NCBI RefSeq assembly: GCF_000517025.1
Contig: NZ_KI912095.1
Coordinates: 550,559 to 614,558, forward strand
Length of the DNA: 64,000 nucleotides
Reading direction: 5' to 3'
Origin: Halonatronum saccharophilum DSM 13868
Lineage (GTDB): Bacteria > Bacillota > Halanaerobiia > Halobacteroidales > Halobacteroidaceae
The notes under the pieces were generated by a model, which made no database searches, was not told the origin of the DNA, and saw nothing but the letters and a program-made list of their open reading frames with translations. Every line of letters begins with the position of its first letter. Position 1 is the first letter of the stretch. Shown in pieces: positions 55,351 through 63,923 of the stretch. The translations under genes and the position numbers were made by a program.

Positions 55351-57747
55351 TTGGCAAATAAAAAACAACAAAAAACACAATTAATAATAGTATCAATTAT
55401 TTTAGTCTTTGCTATATCAATGGGTGTAATAATCGGTGGAGTTGCTTGGATAATCAAACAAAGCCCTGATATTTCTGATTATGGTCAATGGAAGACAAAT
55501 GAAAGTACCATAATCTATGCATCCAATGGGGAAATCTTAACCAGACTATATCAGCAAGATAGAATATATGTTCCTATAGATAATATCCCCGATCATTTAA
55601 AAAATGCAGTCATAGCTATGGAAGATGAGAGGTTTTTCCAACATCATGGTGTTGATATACGAGGGATTATGAGGGCTATTACTGTTAATATTCAAAATAT
55701 GGGTAAAGTTGAAGGTGCTAGTACAATCACCCAACAATTAGCCAAGAATGCTTTGTTGACTCACGAAAAACTCTTCTCAAGAAAGATACAAGAAATGTAT
55801 ATTGCTATGCAATTTGAGAGAATGTATACCAAAACAGAGATTTTAGAATTTTATTTGAATGAAGTATTTCTAGGTCATAGTGCCTATGGAGTAGAGAGTG
55901 CTGCTCGTCTATATTTTAATAAGAGTGTAGAAGATCTGACATTATCGGAATCAGCTCTTATTGTTGGTTTACTACCAGCACCAAATGCTTATTCGCCTTA
56001 TAGAAATCTAGACCTTGCAACAAGAAGGCGTAATATTGTCTTAAACAAAATGGTAGAACTTGACTATATTACTGAAGGTGAAGCTAATGAAGCAAGATCT
56101 GAAGAAATTAACTTAGAGAGGGGTAGAGAAGATAATGATAATATAGCCCCTTATTTTGTTGAACACATTCGACGACAAATCATAGATATGTTTGGCTCTA
56201 AAATGGTTTATACTGGAGGCCTAAAGGTTCATACTACCTTAGATTTAGATATGCAAAAGAAAGCTAATCAAGCTATAGAAGAAGCTTTGGACTCTTATAT
56301 TCCTACTGTAGATAGAACTGCTGGTGAAGGAAAGGAGCAGCCTCAATTAGCTGTAGTAACTACTGATCCACATACCGGTCATATTAAAGCTATGGTCGGT
56401 GGAAGAGGTGATGACAAGTTCAATAGAGTTACTCAAGCTAGACGTCAGCCTGGTTCTGCCTTTAAACCCTTTGTGTATGCAACTGCTGCAGAAAAGGGAT
56501 GGGGAACTGGATCGATAATTGATGATATTCCCAAAGAATATAGAACTACACTAGTTAATGAAGAAGAAGTTGGTGGTGATGTTGATGATGAAGTTGATGA
56601 AGACAGTGCAACAGATGAAGGCGTTTGGATTCCAAGAAACTATAATGATCAATATTCTGGGCCAACTACCTTAAGAGAAGCCTTGGCAAGATCTTTAAAT
56701 GTTCCTGCAGTTAAACTACTTGATGAAGTTGGTATTAATAATACAATGAATACTGCTAGAAGAATGGGAATAGATAATTTAACACAAGATGATAGGAACT
56801 TGGCCCTAGCCTTAGGTGGTCTAACTAGAGGTGTAACACCTCTAGAGATGACAACCGCTTATGGTTCTTTAGCAACTGGTGGAATAAAGTCTCAACCTAT
56901 TGCTATCACAGAAGTTCTTGATAATAATAATAATGTTATCTGGTCTAACGAGAGTAGAAGAGATATAGTTCTTGATGAATCAGAAGCTTATCTTGTTACT
57001 GATATGTTACAAAGTGCTGTGTCTAATCGTACTGAAAGATGGGGATGGGGAGGAACTGGATGGCGAGCAAACCTTGGCATCCCTGCTGCTGGTAAGACTG
57101 GTACAACTACAAACTATACCGATGCTTGGTTTGTAGGATATACACCTGATCTTGTAACTACTATTTGGTTAGGTGAGGATTCCCCAACTAGAATGGAGTA
57201 TGAAAATGAAGATGGAGGAAGTACTATTGTATCTAGTGGTACTGCAGCTAGATTATGGGGTGACTATATGAGAGAAGTTGTTAGAGGTAGACCTGTAAAT
57301 GACTTTGAAAGACCTAATAATATAGTTAGACAAGAGGTATCTACAAGAAGTGGTAAACTGCCTAACCCCTATACACCACAAAATAGAATCAGTGAAGAAC
57401 TTTATATCAGAGGAAGCGAACCTACAGAGCTAGATGACTACTTTAAAGAGACTGCTTCAATGGAGGTTGACAAGGAAACTGGAATGATAGCTACAGAGTA
57501 TTGTCCAGAAGAAAAAATCACAACAATTGAGTATCAAGTAGAGACTGGCATAATAGTAGACGAAAATAAAGATCCAATCAGAAAACTTGACGATAGAAAG
57601 GTTCCATTAACAGATGATCTAGGCAACTTCATCTATGAAACTATTCCTGATGAAGAATGTAATGTTCATCCACCTGAAGAAGACGAAGAGGAAGAAGATG
57701 TAAGAGATAAGATCTTAGACTTCTTCAATATATTACGAGGTAGATAA
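55351..57747 (+). CDS. Class A penicillin-binding protein (PBP1A family)
   Basis: A bifunctional peptidoglycan glycosyltransferase/transpeptidase of 798 residues, anchored by one N-terminal helix (about 11-34). The GT51 domain has EDERFFQHHGVDIRGIMRA and EGASTITQQLAKN. The transpeptidase domain has Ser369 in the SxxK of QPGSAFKPF, SLNVPAVK (SxN) and AGKTGTTTNYTDAWFVG. The tail is strongly acidic (PPEEDEEEEDVRD), which fits a halophile. The TTG start follows GAAAGGAG. It converges on mutS2 with a shared terminator. Confidence 0.94.
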   Translation: MANKKQQKTQLIIVSIILVFAISMGVIIGGVAWIIKQSPDISDYGQWKTNESTIIYASNGEILTRLYQQDRIYVPIDNIPDHLKNAVIAMEDERFFQHHGVDIRGIMRAITVNIQNMGKVEGASTITQQLAKNALLTHEKLFSRKIQEMYIAMQFERMYTKTEILEFYLNEVFLGHSAYGVESAARLYFNKSVEDLTLSESALIVGLLPAPNAYSPYRNLDLATRRRNIVLNKMVELDYITEGEANEARSEEINLERGREDNDNIAPYFVEHIRRQIIDMFGSKMVYTGGLKVHTTLDLDMQKKANQAIEEALDSYIPTVDRTAGEGKEQPQLAVVTTDPHTGHIKAMVGGRGDDKFNRVTQARRQPGSAFKPFVYATAAEKGWGTGSIIDDIPKEYRTTLVNEEEVGGDVDDEVDEDSATDEGVWIPRNYNDQYSGPTTLREALARSLNVPAVKLLDEVGINNTMNTARRMGIDNLTQDDRNLALALGGLTRGVTPLEMTTAYGSLATGGIKSQPIAITEVLDNNNNVIWSNESRRDIVLDESEAYLVTDMLQSAVSNRTERWGWGGTGWRANLGIPAAGKTGTTTNYTDAWFVGYTPDLVTTIWLGEDSPTRMEYENEDGGSTIVSSGTAARLWGDYMREVVRGRPVNDFERPNNIVRQEVSTRSGKLPNPYTPQNRISEELYIRGSEPTELDDYFKETASMEVDKETGMIATEYCPEEKITTIEYQVETGIIVDENKDPIRKLDDRKVPLTDDLGNFIYETIPDEECNVHPPEEDEEEEDVRDKILDFFNILRGR

Positions 57748-57754
57748 TTATAAT

Positions 57755-57796
57755 AAGAAAAAGGCTGGTATCATTAATGATACCAGCCTTTTTCTT
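57755..57796. terminator. Bidirectional terminator between PBP1A and mutS2
   Basis: AAGAAAAAGGCTGGTATCA pairs with TGATACCAGCCTTTTTCTT across a 4-nt loop. It is a perfect 19-bp stem with T-runs on both strands, 7 bp from each gene. Confidence 0.93.
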
Positions 57797-57802
57797 ATAC
57801 TT

Positions 57803-60163
57803 TTAAAGGTTAACAATAGTAACTCCCATCCCACCTTCTCTAGGCCTTCCTAATCTATATTCTCTTATACCTCTGTGCTTATCTAAGACTTGATGAACCA
57901 TCTTTCTTACCTTACCAGTTCCCTTTCCATGAACAATCTCTAGTTGATTTAAGTTTGCTAAGCTAGCATCATCTAAATACTTCTCTAACTTATGCTTTGC
58001 CTCTAAGACTCTCATACCCCGTAGATCCAATTTACTTGAGATATTTCTTATCTTAGCTCCTTTTATTTTGCTTATATTGGTCTTTTGATATTCTTCTTCA
58101 TAACCACCATCTATCTTCTCTAAGTCCCTTAAATCAATATTAACCTTCATTATTCCAGCTTGAATAAGACCTTCTCCTTTATCTTCAAATAAATCTAAAA
58201 CTTCCCCTTTCTTATTCAAACTCTTAATTTTCACCTTATCTCCTATCTTTAATTTCGGAGCCTTCTTTTTACTCATAGACTCCTCAATCAAGTCCTCCTT
58301 ATCACCTAATATATCTTTTCTTTCTTCTCTAAGAGACCTTCTTGCCTCTTCTATCTCTTTATCAGATAATTTCTTCTTCTCTTTTAAATCTTTGATTATA
58401 TTCTCTGCTCTTTTTTGGGCCCTCTTTACTATCTTGTTTGCCTCTCTATAAGCTTCACTTAACTCTCTTTCTTTTTTTTGTTCAAAATCTTTTAATTTTT
58501 CGTTATATTCCTCTTTTAACCTCTTTAGCTCTCTACTACTCTCTTTTGCTTCTTCCTTCTTATTACTATATTCTTGCTTATCCTTCTCTATCTCTCTTAT
58601 AACCTTATCAAGTTCTATATCATCATCAGTTAAAAGTCCTTTAGCTTTATCAATAATATCTTCCCTTAGACCTAATCTCCTAGAGATTTCAAAAGCATTA
58701 CTTCTACCTGGTAGCCCCATCTGCAACCTATAGGTAGGCTGCAAGCTTTTTACATCAAACTCTACAGAAGCATTCTCAACGCCTTTCTTGCCATAAGCAT
58801 AGGTCTTAAGCTCACTATAATGAGTTGTAGCTATAGTCTTACTTCCTTTGTTATGGAGGTGATCTAATAAAGCCATAGCTAAGGCCGCACCTTCAGCCGG
58901 ATCAGTTCCTGCCCCTAACTCATCAAGCAATATTAACGATCCTTCATTAGCCTTCTTAACTATTTTAATTATCTGAGTCATATGTGAAGAGAAGGTACTT
59001 AAGCTCTGCTCAATACTCTGTTCATCACCTATATCACTATAAACATCCTTGTATATCCCAAGCTTAGAACCAGATAAAGCAGGTATATGCAATCCTGATT
59101 GTCCCATTAAAGTCAAAAGACCTACTGTCTTTAAGGTAACAGTCTTACCACCTGTATTTGGCCCTGTTATCACTAAGGTACTAAATTCTTCTCCTAAGCT
59201 AATATCTGTTGGCACTACATCACCATCTAATAAGGGATGACGAGCTTTTATAAGCTTAGTCTTTCCTTCTTGATCTAGTAAAGGTTCTGAGGCATTTATC
59301 TCTATACTATACTTTGCTTTAGCAAAGATAAAGTCTAAAATAGCTAGTATCTGTACAGTACCCTTTATCTGATCTACTTTCTTCATTACCTTAGAGGATA
59401 GTTCCTTTAATATTCTATATATCTCTGCCTCTTCTTCAGATACAAGCCTTCGTAAATTATTGTTCATCTTTACTATTGGCATAGGCTCTATGAACAAAGT
59501 CTGCCCACTAGATGATTGGTCATGGACAATGCCAGGAAAATTACTTCCATATTCAGCCTTGATAGGAACAACATATCTATCATCTCTAATGGTAACAACC
59601 GACTCTTGAATATACTTTTGGTAGCGTCTAGAGTTAATAATCGATTTTAGTTTATCCTTAATACCATCACTTAACCTTCTCATATTCCTTCTAATATCTC
59701 GCAACTTAGGACTAGCAGAATCTTTAACTCGGCCTTGCTGATCTATAGCCCCTTTAATACTTCTCTCTAAATCTTTGAATAAGGTTATAGATCTGGCTAA
59801 CTCTATTATTCTATAAAAATTATTATCTTGATCATCTATATTTAAAAAGAAACTATTTAATCTATGGCCGGTTATTAAAGTCTTTAAGATATTTAATAGC
59901 TCTTCTTCCCTTAAGACCATACCCTTTTGAGCTCTACTTAGAGATGACCTTATATCATAAATTGCTCCAAAGGGAGGTCTTTCTTTTCTAGTTAATATCA
60001 TTTTAGCCTGGCTAACCTCTTCTTGCCTATCCTTAATATAATTAATATCACCTTTGGGTTCTAAATCATCAATAAATTTTTCCGTTAATTCTGATGTAAT
60101 ATGCTCTTTAAGTTGGTCCTTTATTTTATCAAACTCTAAAACCTTTAATGCATGCTTATCCAT
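57803..60163 (-). CDS. mutS2: Endonuclease MutS2
   Basis: MutS2 acts on branched DNA and, in Bacillus, on collided ribosomes. The 786-residue protein lacks the mismatch-binding domain. Core helices come first. The ATPase follows (Walker A VITGPNTGGKTVTLKTVGLL, Walker B SLILLDELGAGTDPAEGAALA). A long charged coiled coil (about 515-630) comes next. The C-terminal Smr nuclease domain has LDLRGMRVLEAKHKLEKYL and IVHGKGTGKVRKMV. All motifs are intact. Confidence 0.96.
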   Translation of the reverse strand: MDKHALKVLEFDKIKDQLKEHITSELTEKFIDDLEPKGDINYIKDRQEEVSQAKMILTRKERPPFGAIYDIRSSLSRAQKGMVLREEELLNILKTLITGHRLNSFFLNIDDQDNNFYRIIELARSITLFKDLERSIKGAIDQQGRVKDSASPKLRDIRRNMRRLSDGIKDKLKSIINSRRYQKYIQESVVTIRDDRYVVPIKAEYGSNFPGIVHDQSSSGQTLFIEPMPIVKMNNNLRRLVSEEEAEIYRILKELSSKVMKKVDQIKGTVQILAILDFIFAKAKYSIEINASEPLLDQEGKTKLIKARHPLLDGDVVPTDISLGEEFSTLVITGPNTGGKTVTLKTVGLLTLMGQSGLHIPALSGSKLGIYKDVYSDIGDEQSIEQSLSTFSSHMTQIIKIVKKANEGSLILLDELGAGTDPAEGAALAMALLDHLHNKGSKTIATTHYSELKTYAYGKKGVENASVEFDVKSLQPTYRLQMGLPGRSNAFEISRRLGLREDIIDKAKGLLTDDDIELDKVIREIEKDKQEYSNKKEEAKESSRELKRLKEEYNEKLKDFEQKKERELSEAYREANKIVKRAQKRAENIIKDLKEKKKLSDKEIEEARRSLREERKDILGDKEDLIEESMSKKKAPKLKIGDKVKIKSLNKKGEVLDLFEDKGEGLIQAGIMKVNIDLRDLEKIDGGYEEEYQKTNISKIKGAKIRNISSKLDLRGMRVLEAKHKLEKYLDDASLANLNQLEIVHGKGTGKVRKMVHQVLDKHRGIREYRLGRPREGGMGVTIVNL

Positions 60164-60186
60164 TAACTATACAATCCCCCTATAAT

Positions 60187-60675
60187 CTAAAGTATAACCT
60201 TATTAATTAAATCCTTCTCTATTAATTCATTATACTCGCCTCTTCTATATTTATCTATTACTTCTTCTCTTTCTTCTTCAGTAAGCCTATCTAAGGTCTC
60301 ACTTATTTCTTTTGGAAATTCTATAAATCTTCCTTCTAATTTCTCTTTGTTATCAATTTTTATAACAGTAGGTATTCTAGCTATTCCAACATAATCTTTC
60401 ATAGCCTTCTCATTTCCCTCTCTAGGATATATTGAAATCTCAATATTATCATTGATCTCTTCAATCTTTTTTAAGTAAGGCATTACTATTCTACAATCTG
60501 GACAGTATATCTCAGAAAAAACTATTAATTCAACAGCTCTTTCAACCTTCATTATTATATCTTTACTAGCATCAAATAGATCTATATTATATAATTTTAA
60601 TTGTTCTTCTCTAAACTCCTCATTAGAAGAATTTAAGAACTGTCTAAAGTTCATCTTCCCCTTTAAGTCTATCAT
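60187..60675 (-). CDS. Thioredoxin-family protein with CPDC motif
   Basis: A 162-residue cytosolic protein with a thioredoxin-like core: IVFSEIYCPDCRIVMPYLKK (CPDC redox motif), then YVGIARIPTVIKID with the cis-Pro. The N-terminal 45 residues are helical and the C-terminus (TEEEREEVIDKYRRGEYNEL) is charged. This fits the thioredoxin_9-type family, of unknown partner. ATG 60675 is 5 nt from AGGAGGG. It sits just upstream of mutS2 and may be cotranscribed with it. Confidence 0.8.
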   Translation of the reverse strand: MIDLKGKMNFRQFLNSSNEEFREEQLKLYNIDLFDASKDIIMKVERAVELIVFSEIYCPDCRIVMPYLKKIEEINDNIEISIYPREGNEKAMKDYVGIARIPTVIKIDNKEKLEGRFIEFPKEISETLDRLTEEEREEVIDKYRRGEYNELIEKDLINKVIL

Positions 60676-60723
60676 AACCACCCTCCTAAGGTTTTTAATA
60701 TATTACAATCATTATATCATAAA

Positions 60724-60757
60724 CAAAGACCTTTAATCTAGTGATTAAAGGTCTTTG
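60724..60757 (-). terminator. Terminator after the NIF3 gene
   Basis: CAAAGACCTTTAATC-TAGT-GATTAAAGGTCTTTG is a perfect 15-bp stem. The minus-strand tail is TTTATGATATAA. It ends the transcript of the NIF3-family gene. Confidence 0.85.
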
Positions 60758-60763
60758 AATAAT

Positions 60764-61714
60764 TTATCGGCTAACTCTAATTAAACCAGAACAAGGTAGA
60801 ACTTCTACTCCTTCTTCTGCTAACTTATCGGCAAAAAGATTCATTCCAATAGAGTCACTAGCAATATGACCGGCTATAACTACATTAATATGGTTCTCTT
60901 CTGCTTTCTTACGATGTTCTTCACCGATATGCATACATACAAGAGTACCCACTCCAGCTTGAGAAAGTTTTTCAAATGCCTTCTTAGATCCTCCAGTTCC
61001 TCCAGTCATCTCTACTACAACCTTGCCTGCTCTTCTATCTTTGGACCCAACTACAATTGTTGGCCCTGCCTTTAACTTAGTTGCTTCTTTATATTCAGGA
61101 ATTTCTTTTAATAGATCTATCACATCACCTACTGTATCTATCTGGGCATTATCAACCTTATTTTGCAAGAAATCTACAACTAAATTATCTGCTGGAGTAT
61201 GAACTGACATTAATGGTATATCTAAAATGCTTGCAGCATCACAAGCTTTGTTGTGATTGATTGGCATTATACCCCTTTTAACTCGGCTTATTCTCTTAGA
61301 CATAATCCCTTCAGCCACATTAATTGGCACTCCTAAGTCATGCAAAATATCTTCTTGCATATGCATAACATCATGCAAAGCAGCTAATGCTTTACCTTCA
61401 GGATGATGAGCAATTATTGCATCTACCCCATCTCCTTTTTCACTCAATCTATCTGCAAGTAAAACCTCACTAGTATCTATATCAATTCCCATTAATACTC
61501 TCTTAATTTTCTTTTCCTTGTCTCCTGTTAAAATTCTTGTGTCAGAATAAGGGTTCTCTAAACTATCCATATCAAAAAATTCTTTCTCTTCATCGTTTAG
61601 TTTATCAAACTTATCTTTACTTTTTTCCAATACCCTTTCAACCTTTTCTTTACCTCTTGGATCTACAGATATTCCTAATTTTACTGCTAATTGATAAACA
61701 TCATTTAAATTCAT
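60764..61714 (-). CDS. NIF3 / NGG1p-interacting factor 3 family protein
   Basis: The 316-residue protein has the NIF3 metal-site motifs VDAIIAHHPEGKALAALHDV and VEMTGGTGGSKKAFEKLSQ, and the late VVIAGHIASDSIGMNLFAD. The family is a metal-binding, GTP-cyclohydrolase-like fold without a settled function. An N-terminal extension (LNDVYQLAVKLGISVDPRGKEKVERVLEK) distinguishes this subgroup, which recurs in anaerobic clostridia. Confidence 0.82.
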   Translation of the reverse strand: MNLNDVYQLAVKLGISVDPRGKEKVERVLEKSKDKFDKLNDEEKEFFDMDSLENPYSDTRILTGDKEKKIKRVLMGIDIDTSEVLLADRLSEKGDGVDAIIAHHPEGKALAALHDVMHMQEDILHDLGVPINVAEGIMSKRISRVKRGIMPINHNKACDAASILDIPLMSVHTPADNLVVDFLQNKVDNAQIDTVGDVIDLLKEIPEYKEATKLKAGPTIVVGSKDRRAGKVVVEMTGGTGGSKKAFEKLSQAGVGTLVCMHIGEEHRKKAEENHINVVIAGHIASDSIGMNLFADKLAEEGVEVLPCSGLIRVSR

Positions 61715-61861
61715 TACTCTTCCCCCAATTACAATTAATTTTATTTATCTAAAAGCTTAACATAGTAGCTTTTAGGCTTTATAAGTTGATTCTTAATAAA
61801 TAATTTTCTCAATCAATAGTAGAACTTTCTTTTATAATAAAAAAATTGTATGTAAATAATT

Positions 61862-62350
61862 CTACCACCTAGAAAGCTCACTTAATCGCTCTTCAACAAA
61901 AGGATTTAATATAAGTAGTTTGGAAGCAAGATACGATTGTTCAATAATCTCTTCAATAAAATGAATAGGAAGCCTAGACAAGACCAGTACAACGATATAA
62001 ACAATTAATAGACCTTTTATGAAACCAAAAATAAATCCACTAAATCTATCAATTGAAGATAATAACATAAAACTAGCCATCTTGCTTAAAATATATCCTA
62101 GATAATTTATAATAATTGCTACAGTAAAAATGATTAAAACAAAAGCAATAACATCTCCTAAATCTTTAGAGATTTCAAATTTTTCAATTAAAGTTTTAGA
62201 TAATGTTAAATACTGTTCATTTGCTATATAGATACTTATTATTATAGCTATAATAGCTGTTAATTGTCTAATAAGCCCTCGTCTATATCCTTTAATCATA
62301 AATATAGCAATAACAACAACAATAATAATATCCAAAATACTAATTCCCAC
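61862..62350 (-). CDS. CvpA family membrane protein
   Basis: A 162-residue protein with four membrane helices of the CvpA/YshB type: SILDIIIVVVIAIFMIKGYR, GLIRQLTAIIAIIISIYIA, and SIDRFSGFIFGFIKGLLIVYI. It starts at GTG directly after the zapA stop. In Bacillus zapA-yshB-mutS2 are adjacent, and the same order with small insertions is kept here. Function uncertain (colicin V production in E. coli; envelope homeostasis elsewhere). Confidence 0.87.
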   Translation of the reverse strand: MGISILDIIIVVVIAIFMIKGYRRGLIRQLTAIIAIIISIYIANEQYLTLSKTLIEKFEISKDLGDVIAFVLIIFTVAIIINYLGYILSKMASFMLLSSIDRFSGFIFGFIKGLLIVYIVVLVLSRLPIHFIEEIIEQSYLASKLLILNPFVEERLSELSRW

Positions 62351-62728
62351 TTATCCTAGCTCTCCCTTCTCAATTAATTCTAAGAATTCATCATAATCAT
62401 CCTTTATCTCTTGATATTTCTTTTTTAATCTATTATTTTCTGAGATTAATTTCTTAGAACTATTCTCTAGTTTCTTATTATCGTCCATTACTTTCTCATT
62501 TTCTTTTTGCACTTTATATAATTTATCAGCTAAGTTCATTGCTCCTAATAATATAACCCTATTCCTAGGTGTCGATGGAGCATTCTCTTTAATCTCTTGC
62601 ATATGTTCATCTACAAAAGCTGCAATATTAATAATATATTCAGAAGACTCATCAGCTTTTATATTATACTCTTCGCCCAATATTTCAACTTTAACTTGAG
62701 ATTTATCTTGTGAATTTTTCTTATCCAC
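62351..62728 (-). CDS. zapA: Cell division protein ZapA
   Basis: ZapA bundles FtsZ filaments at the division site. The 125-residue protein has the N-terminal globular part (VKVEILGEEYNIKADESSEYIINIAAFVDEHM) and a long C-terminal coiled coil (about 60-120). AILLGAMNLADKLYK-type sequence, here RVILLGAMNLADKLYKVQKE, is diagnostic. GTG 62728 is 8 nt from GGAGG; the TTG five codons earlier overlaps the SD. It is adjacent to cvpA. Confidence 0.9.
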   Translation of the reverse strand: MDKKNSQDKSQVKVEILGEEYNIKADESSEYIINIAAFVDEHMQEIKENAPSTPRNRVILLGAMNLADKLYKVQKENEKVMDDNKKLENSSKKLISENNRLKKKYQEIKDDYDEFLELIEKGELG

Positions 62729-62820
62729 ATCTATTACCTCCAACGAGTTTTTATAGTTTATGCCAAATACTCAATATATATATTCGCCATAATAATATAA
62801 AACTCCTTCCCATATATTAG

Positions 62821-62854
62821 AAAAACCTTGTTATCTTAAGATAACAAGGTTTTT
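62821..62854. terminator. Terminator of the rRNA/tRNA operon
   Basis: AAAAACCTTGTTATCTTAAG is the left arm of a perfect 17-bp stem without a loop. It lies after tRNA-Gly and before zapA, with T-runs on both strands. Confidence 0.9.
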
Positions 62855-62876
62855 ATTTTTTTAATTTAAATAAAAA

Positions 62877-62952
62877 TGGAGCGAAAGACGAGATTCGAAC
62901 TCGCGACCTTCTCGTTGGCAACGAGATGCTCTACCAGCTGAGCTACTTTCGC
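62877..62952 (-). tRNA. tRNA-Gly (GCC anticodon)
   Basis: A 76-nt minus-strand cloverleaf. The acceptor GCGAAAG pairs with CTTTCGC. The anticodon arm is CTCGT-TGCCAAC-GAG with anticodon GCC. CCA is encoded at 62877-62879. It is the last tRNA of the cluster that follows the 5S gene. Confidence 0.95.
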
Positions 62953-62957
62953 ATAAA

Positions 62958-63042
62958 TGGTGGAGGGGAGAGGATTTGAACCTCTGAAGGCTTCGCCGGC
63001 AGATTTACAGTCTGCTCCCTTTGACCACTCGGGAACCCCTCC
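62958..63042 (-). tRNA. tRNA-Tyr (GTA anticodon)
   Basis: An 85-nt class II tRNA. The acceptor is GGAGGGG with CCCCTCC, and the anticodon loop CTGTAAA gives GTA. A long variable arm (CCGGCGAAGCCTTC region) and the encoded CCA at 62958-62960 are present. It is 5 bp from tRNA-Gly. Confidence 0.95.
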
Positions 63043-63110
63043 GTATTATATTTAGCTATATGCCTTGTGCTTAAGATCTTTAAATCTTTAGCTCACAACT
63101 CACAACTATA

Positions 63111-63330
63111 TGGTACCCCTCAATGTTTTAACAAACAAAAACATCTTATGGTATCGTAACTCCATACTTTCTTTGTAATATAATAATTTAATATTACCCT
63201 TTAACTCCAATGAAATTATTTGGTACCCTTTCAAGGATTTAAAATTCAAAATCCCTTTATGGTGTAGAAACTATAAATTTTTTTGAAAGATAATCATCAA
63301 TGTTAATGTTTTAATCATTTCGAAAATATA
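63111..63330. repeat. Two tandem 110-bp units repeating the tRNA-Glu 3' end plus a hairpin
   Basis: TGGTACCC, the complement of the tRNA-Glu acceptor end including CCA, recurs at 63111 and 63221. The real tRNA end is at 63331, so both periods are exactly 110. Each copy is followed by a hairpin (63121-63151: ATGTTTT with AAAACAT; 63233-63263: GGATTT with AAATCC) and then by TTATGGT. The stems differ in sequence but keep pairing. The layout is the same as in the pgk and Kae1-like arrays. Confidence 0.85.
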
Positions 63331-63406
63331 TGGTACCCCCAAGGGGATTCGAACCCCTGCCGCTGAGATGAAAACCCAGTATCCTAGGCCACTAGACGAT
63401 GGGGGC
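63331..63406 (-). tRNA. tRNA-Glu (TTC anticodon)
   Basis: A 76-nt cloverleaf. The acceptor is GCCCCCA with TGGGGGT, and the D-arm is CGTCTAGTGGCCTAGGA. The anticodon loop TTTTCAT gives TTC. The T-arm is GGGGTTCGAATCCCC and CCA is encoded. Its 3' end is duplicated twice downstream. Confidence 0.94.
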
Positions 63407-63412
63407 AGGATA

Positions 63413-63501
63413 CCAATTGATAATTGATATTTTTCAATTGATAGTTAAAATCTTAAAAGTTCTTGACTTTAACTGTCAATTATCAATTTTCAATTGTCAA
63501 C
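63413..63501. repeat. Palindromic repeat between tRNA-Glu and tRNA-Gln
   Basis: The left arm TTGATAATTGATATTTTTC and AATTGATAGTTAAA are mirrored by TTTAACTGTCAATTATCAA and TTTTCAATTGTCAA. It is an imperfect long palindrome of about 89 bp, in the same family as 34541-34712. Confidence 0.7.
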
Positions 63502-63508
63502 TTATTTA

Positions 63509-63583
63509 TGGCTGGGATGGCTGGATTCGAACCAGCGAATGCAGGAGTCAAAGTCCTGTGCCTTACCGCTTGGCGACATCCCA
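63509..63583 (-). tRNA. tRNA-Gln (TTG anticodon)
   Basis: A 75-nt cloverleaf. The acceptor TGGGATG pairs with CATCCCA. The anticodon arm is CAGGA-CTTTGAC-TCCTG with anticodon TTG. The T-arm is CTGGTTCGAATCCAG and CCA is encoded at 63509-63511. It is the first tRNA after the 5S gene. Confidence 0.95.
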
Positions 63584-63587
63584 ACAT

Positions 63588-63680
63588 TAGCCTTCAGCTA
63601 TGAGCTTTCAGCTTTCAGCCAAGAACTTAAAAAATTAAGACCTTAGCTGATAGCTGACTGCTGACAACTGATAGCTAATT
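63588..63680. repeat. Palindromic repeat between tRNA-Gln and 5S rRNA
   Basis: TTAGCCTTCAGCTATGAGC and TTTCAGCTTTCAGCC on the left are mirrored by GCTGATAGCTGACTGCTGAC and TGATAGCTAATTA on the right. It belongs to the AGCTATCAGC family, inserted between the 5S and first tRNA genes. Confidence 0.7.
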
Positions 63681-63681
63681 A

Positions 63682-63801
63682 CCTTCTGGCAATGACCTAC
63701 GCTCCCACAAGGTTGCCCCTGCAGTACTATCGGCGCTGGAGGACTTAACTGCTGTGTTCGAAATGGGAACAGGTGTTGCCCCTCCGCAATTATCACCAGA
63801 A
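63682..63801 (-). rRNA. rrf: 5S ribosomal RNA
   Basis: The minus strand begins TTCTGGTGATAATTGCGGAG and contains the universal CCGAACAC-like core (here TTTCGAACACAGCAGTTAAG). It closes with CATTGCCAGAAGGT, pairing with the 5' end. Length is about 118-120 nt. The ends are set by helix I pairing and could be off by 1-3 nt. Confidence 0.93.
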
Positions 63802-63923
63802 TTATATTTATTTTGTTAGTACAAAAGTATTTGCAACATCTAATATAATATATCTTTTATTATTAAATGTCAATACTATTTTTATACTTTCAAAAACTGC
63901 ACAAATAGATTACCTTTTTATCT

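Noticed and set aside
63399..63590. Plus-strand ORF of 63 residues
   Set aside because: It overlaps tRNA-Glu, a palindromic repeat and tRNA-Gln on the opposite strand.
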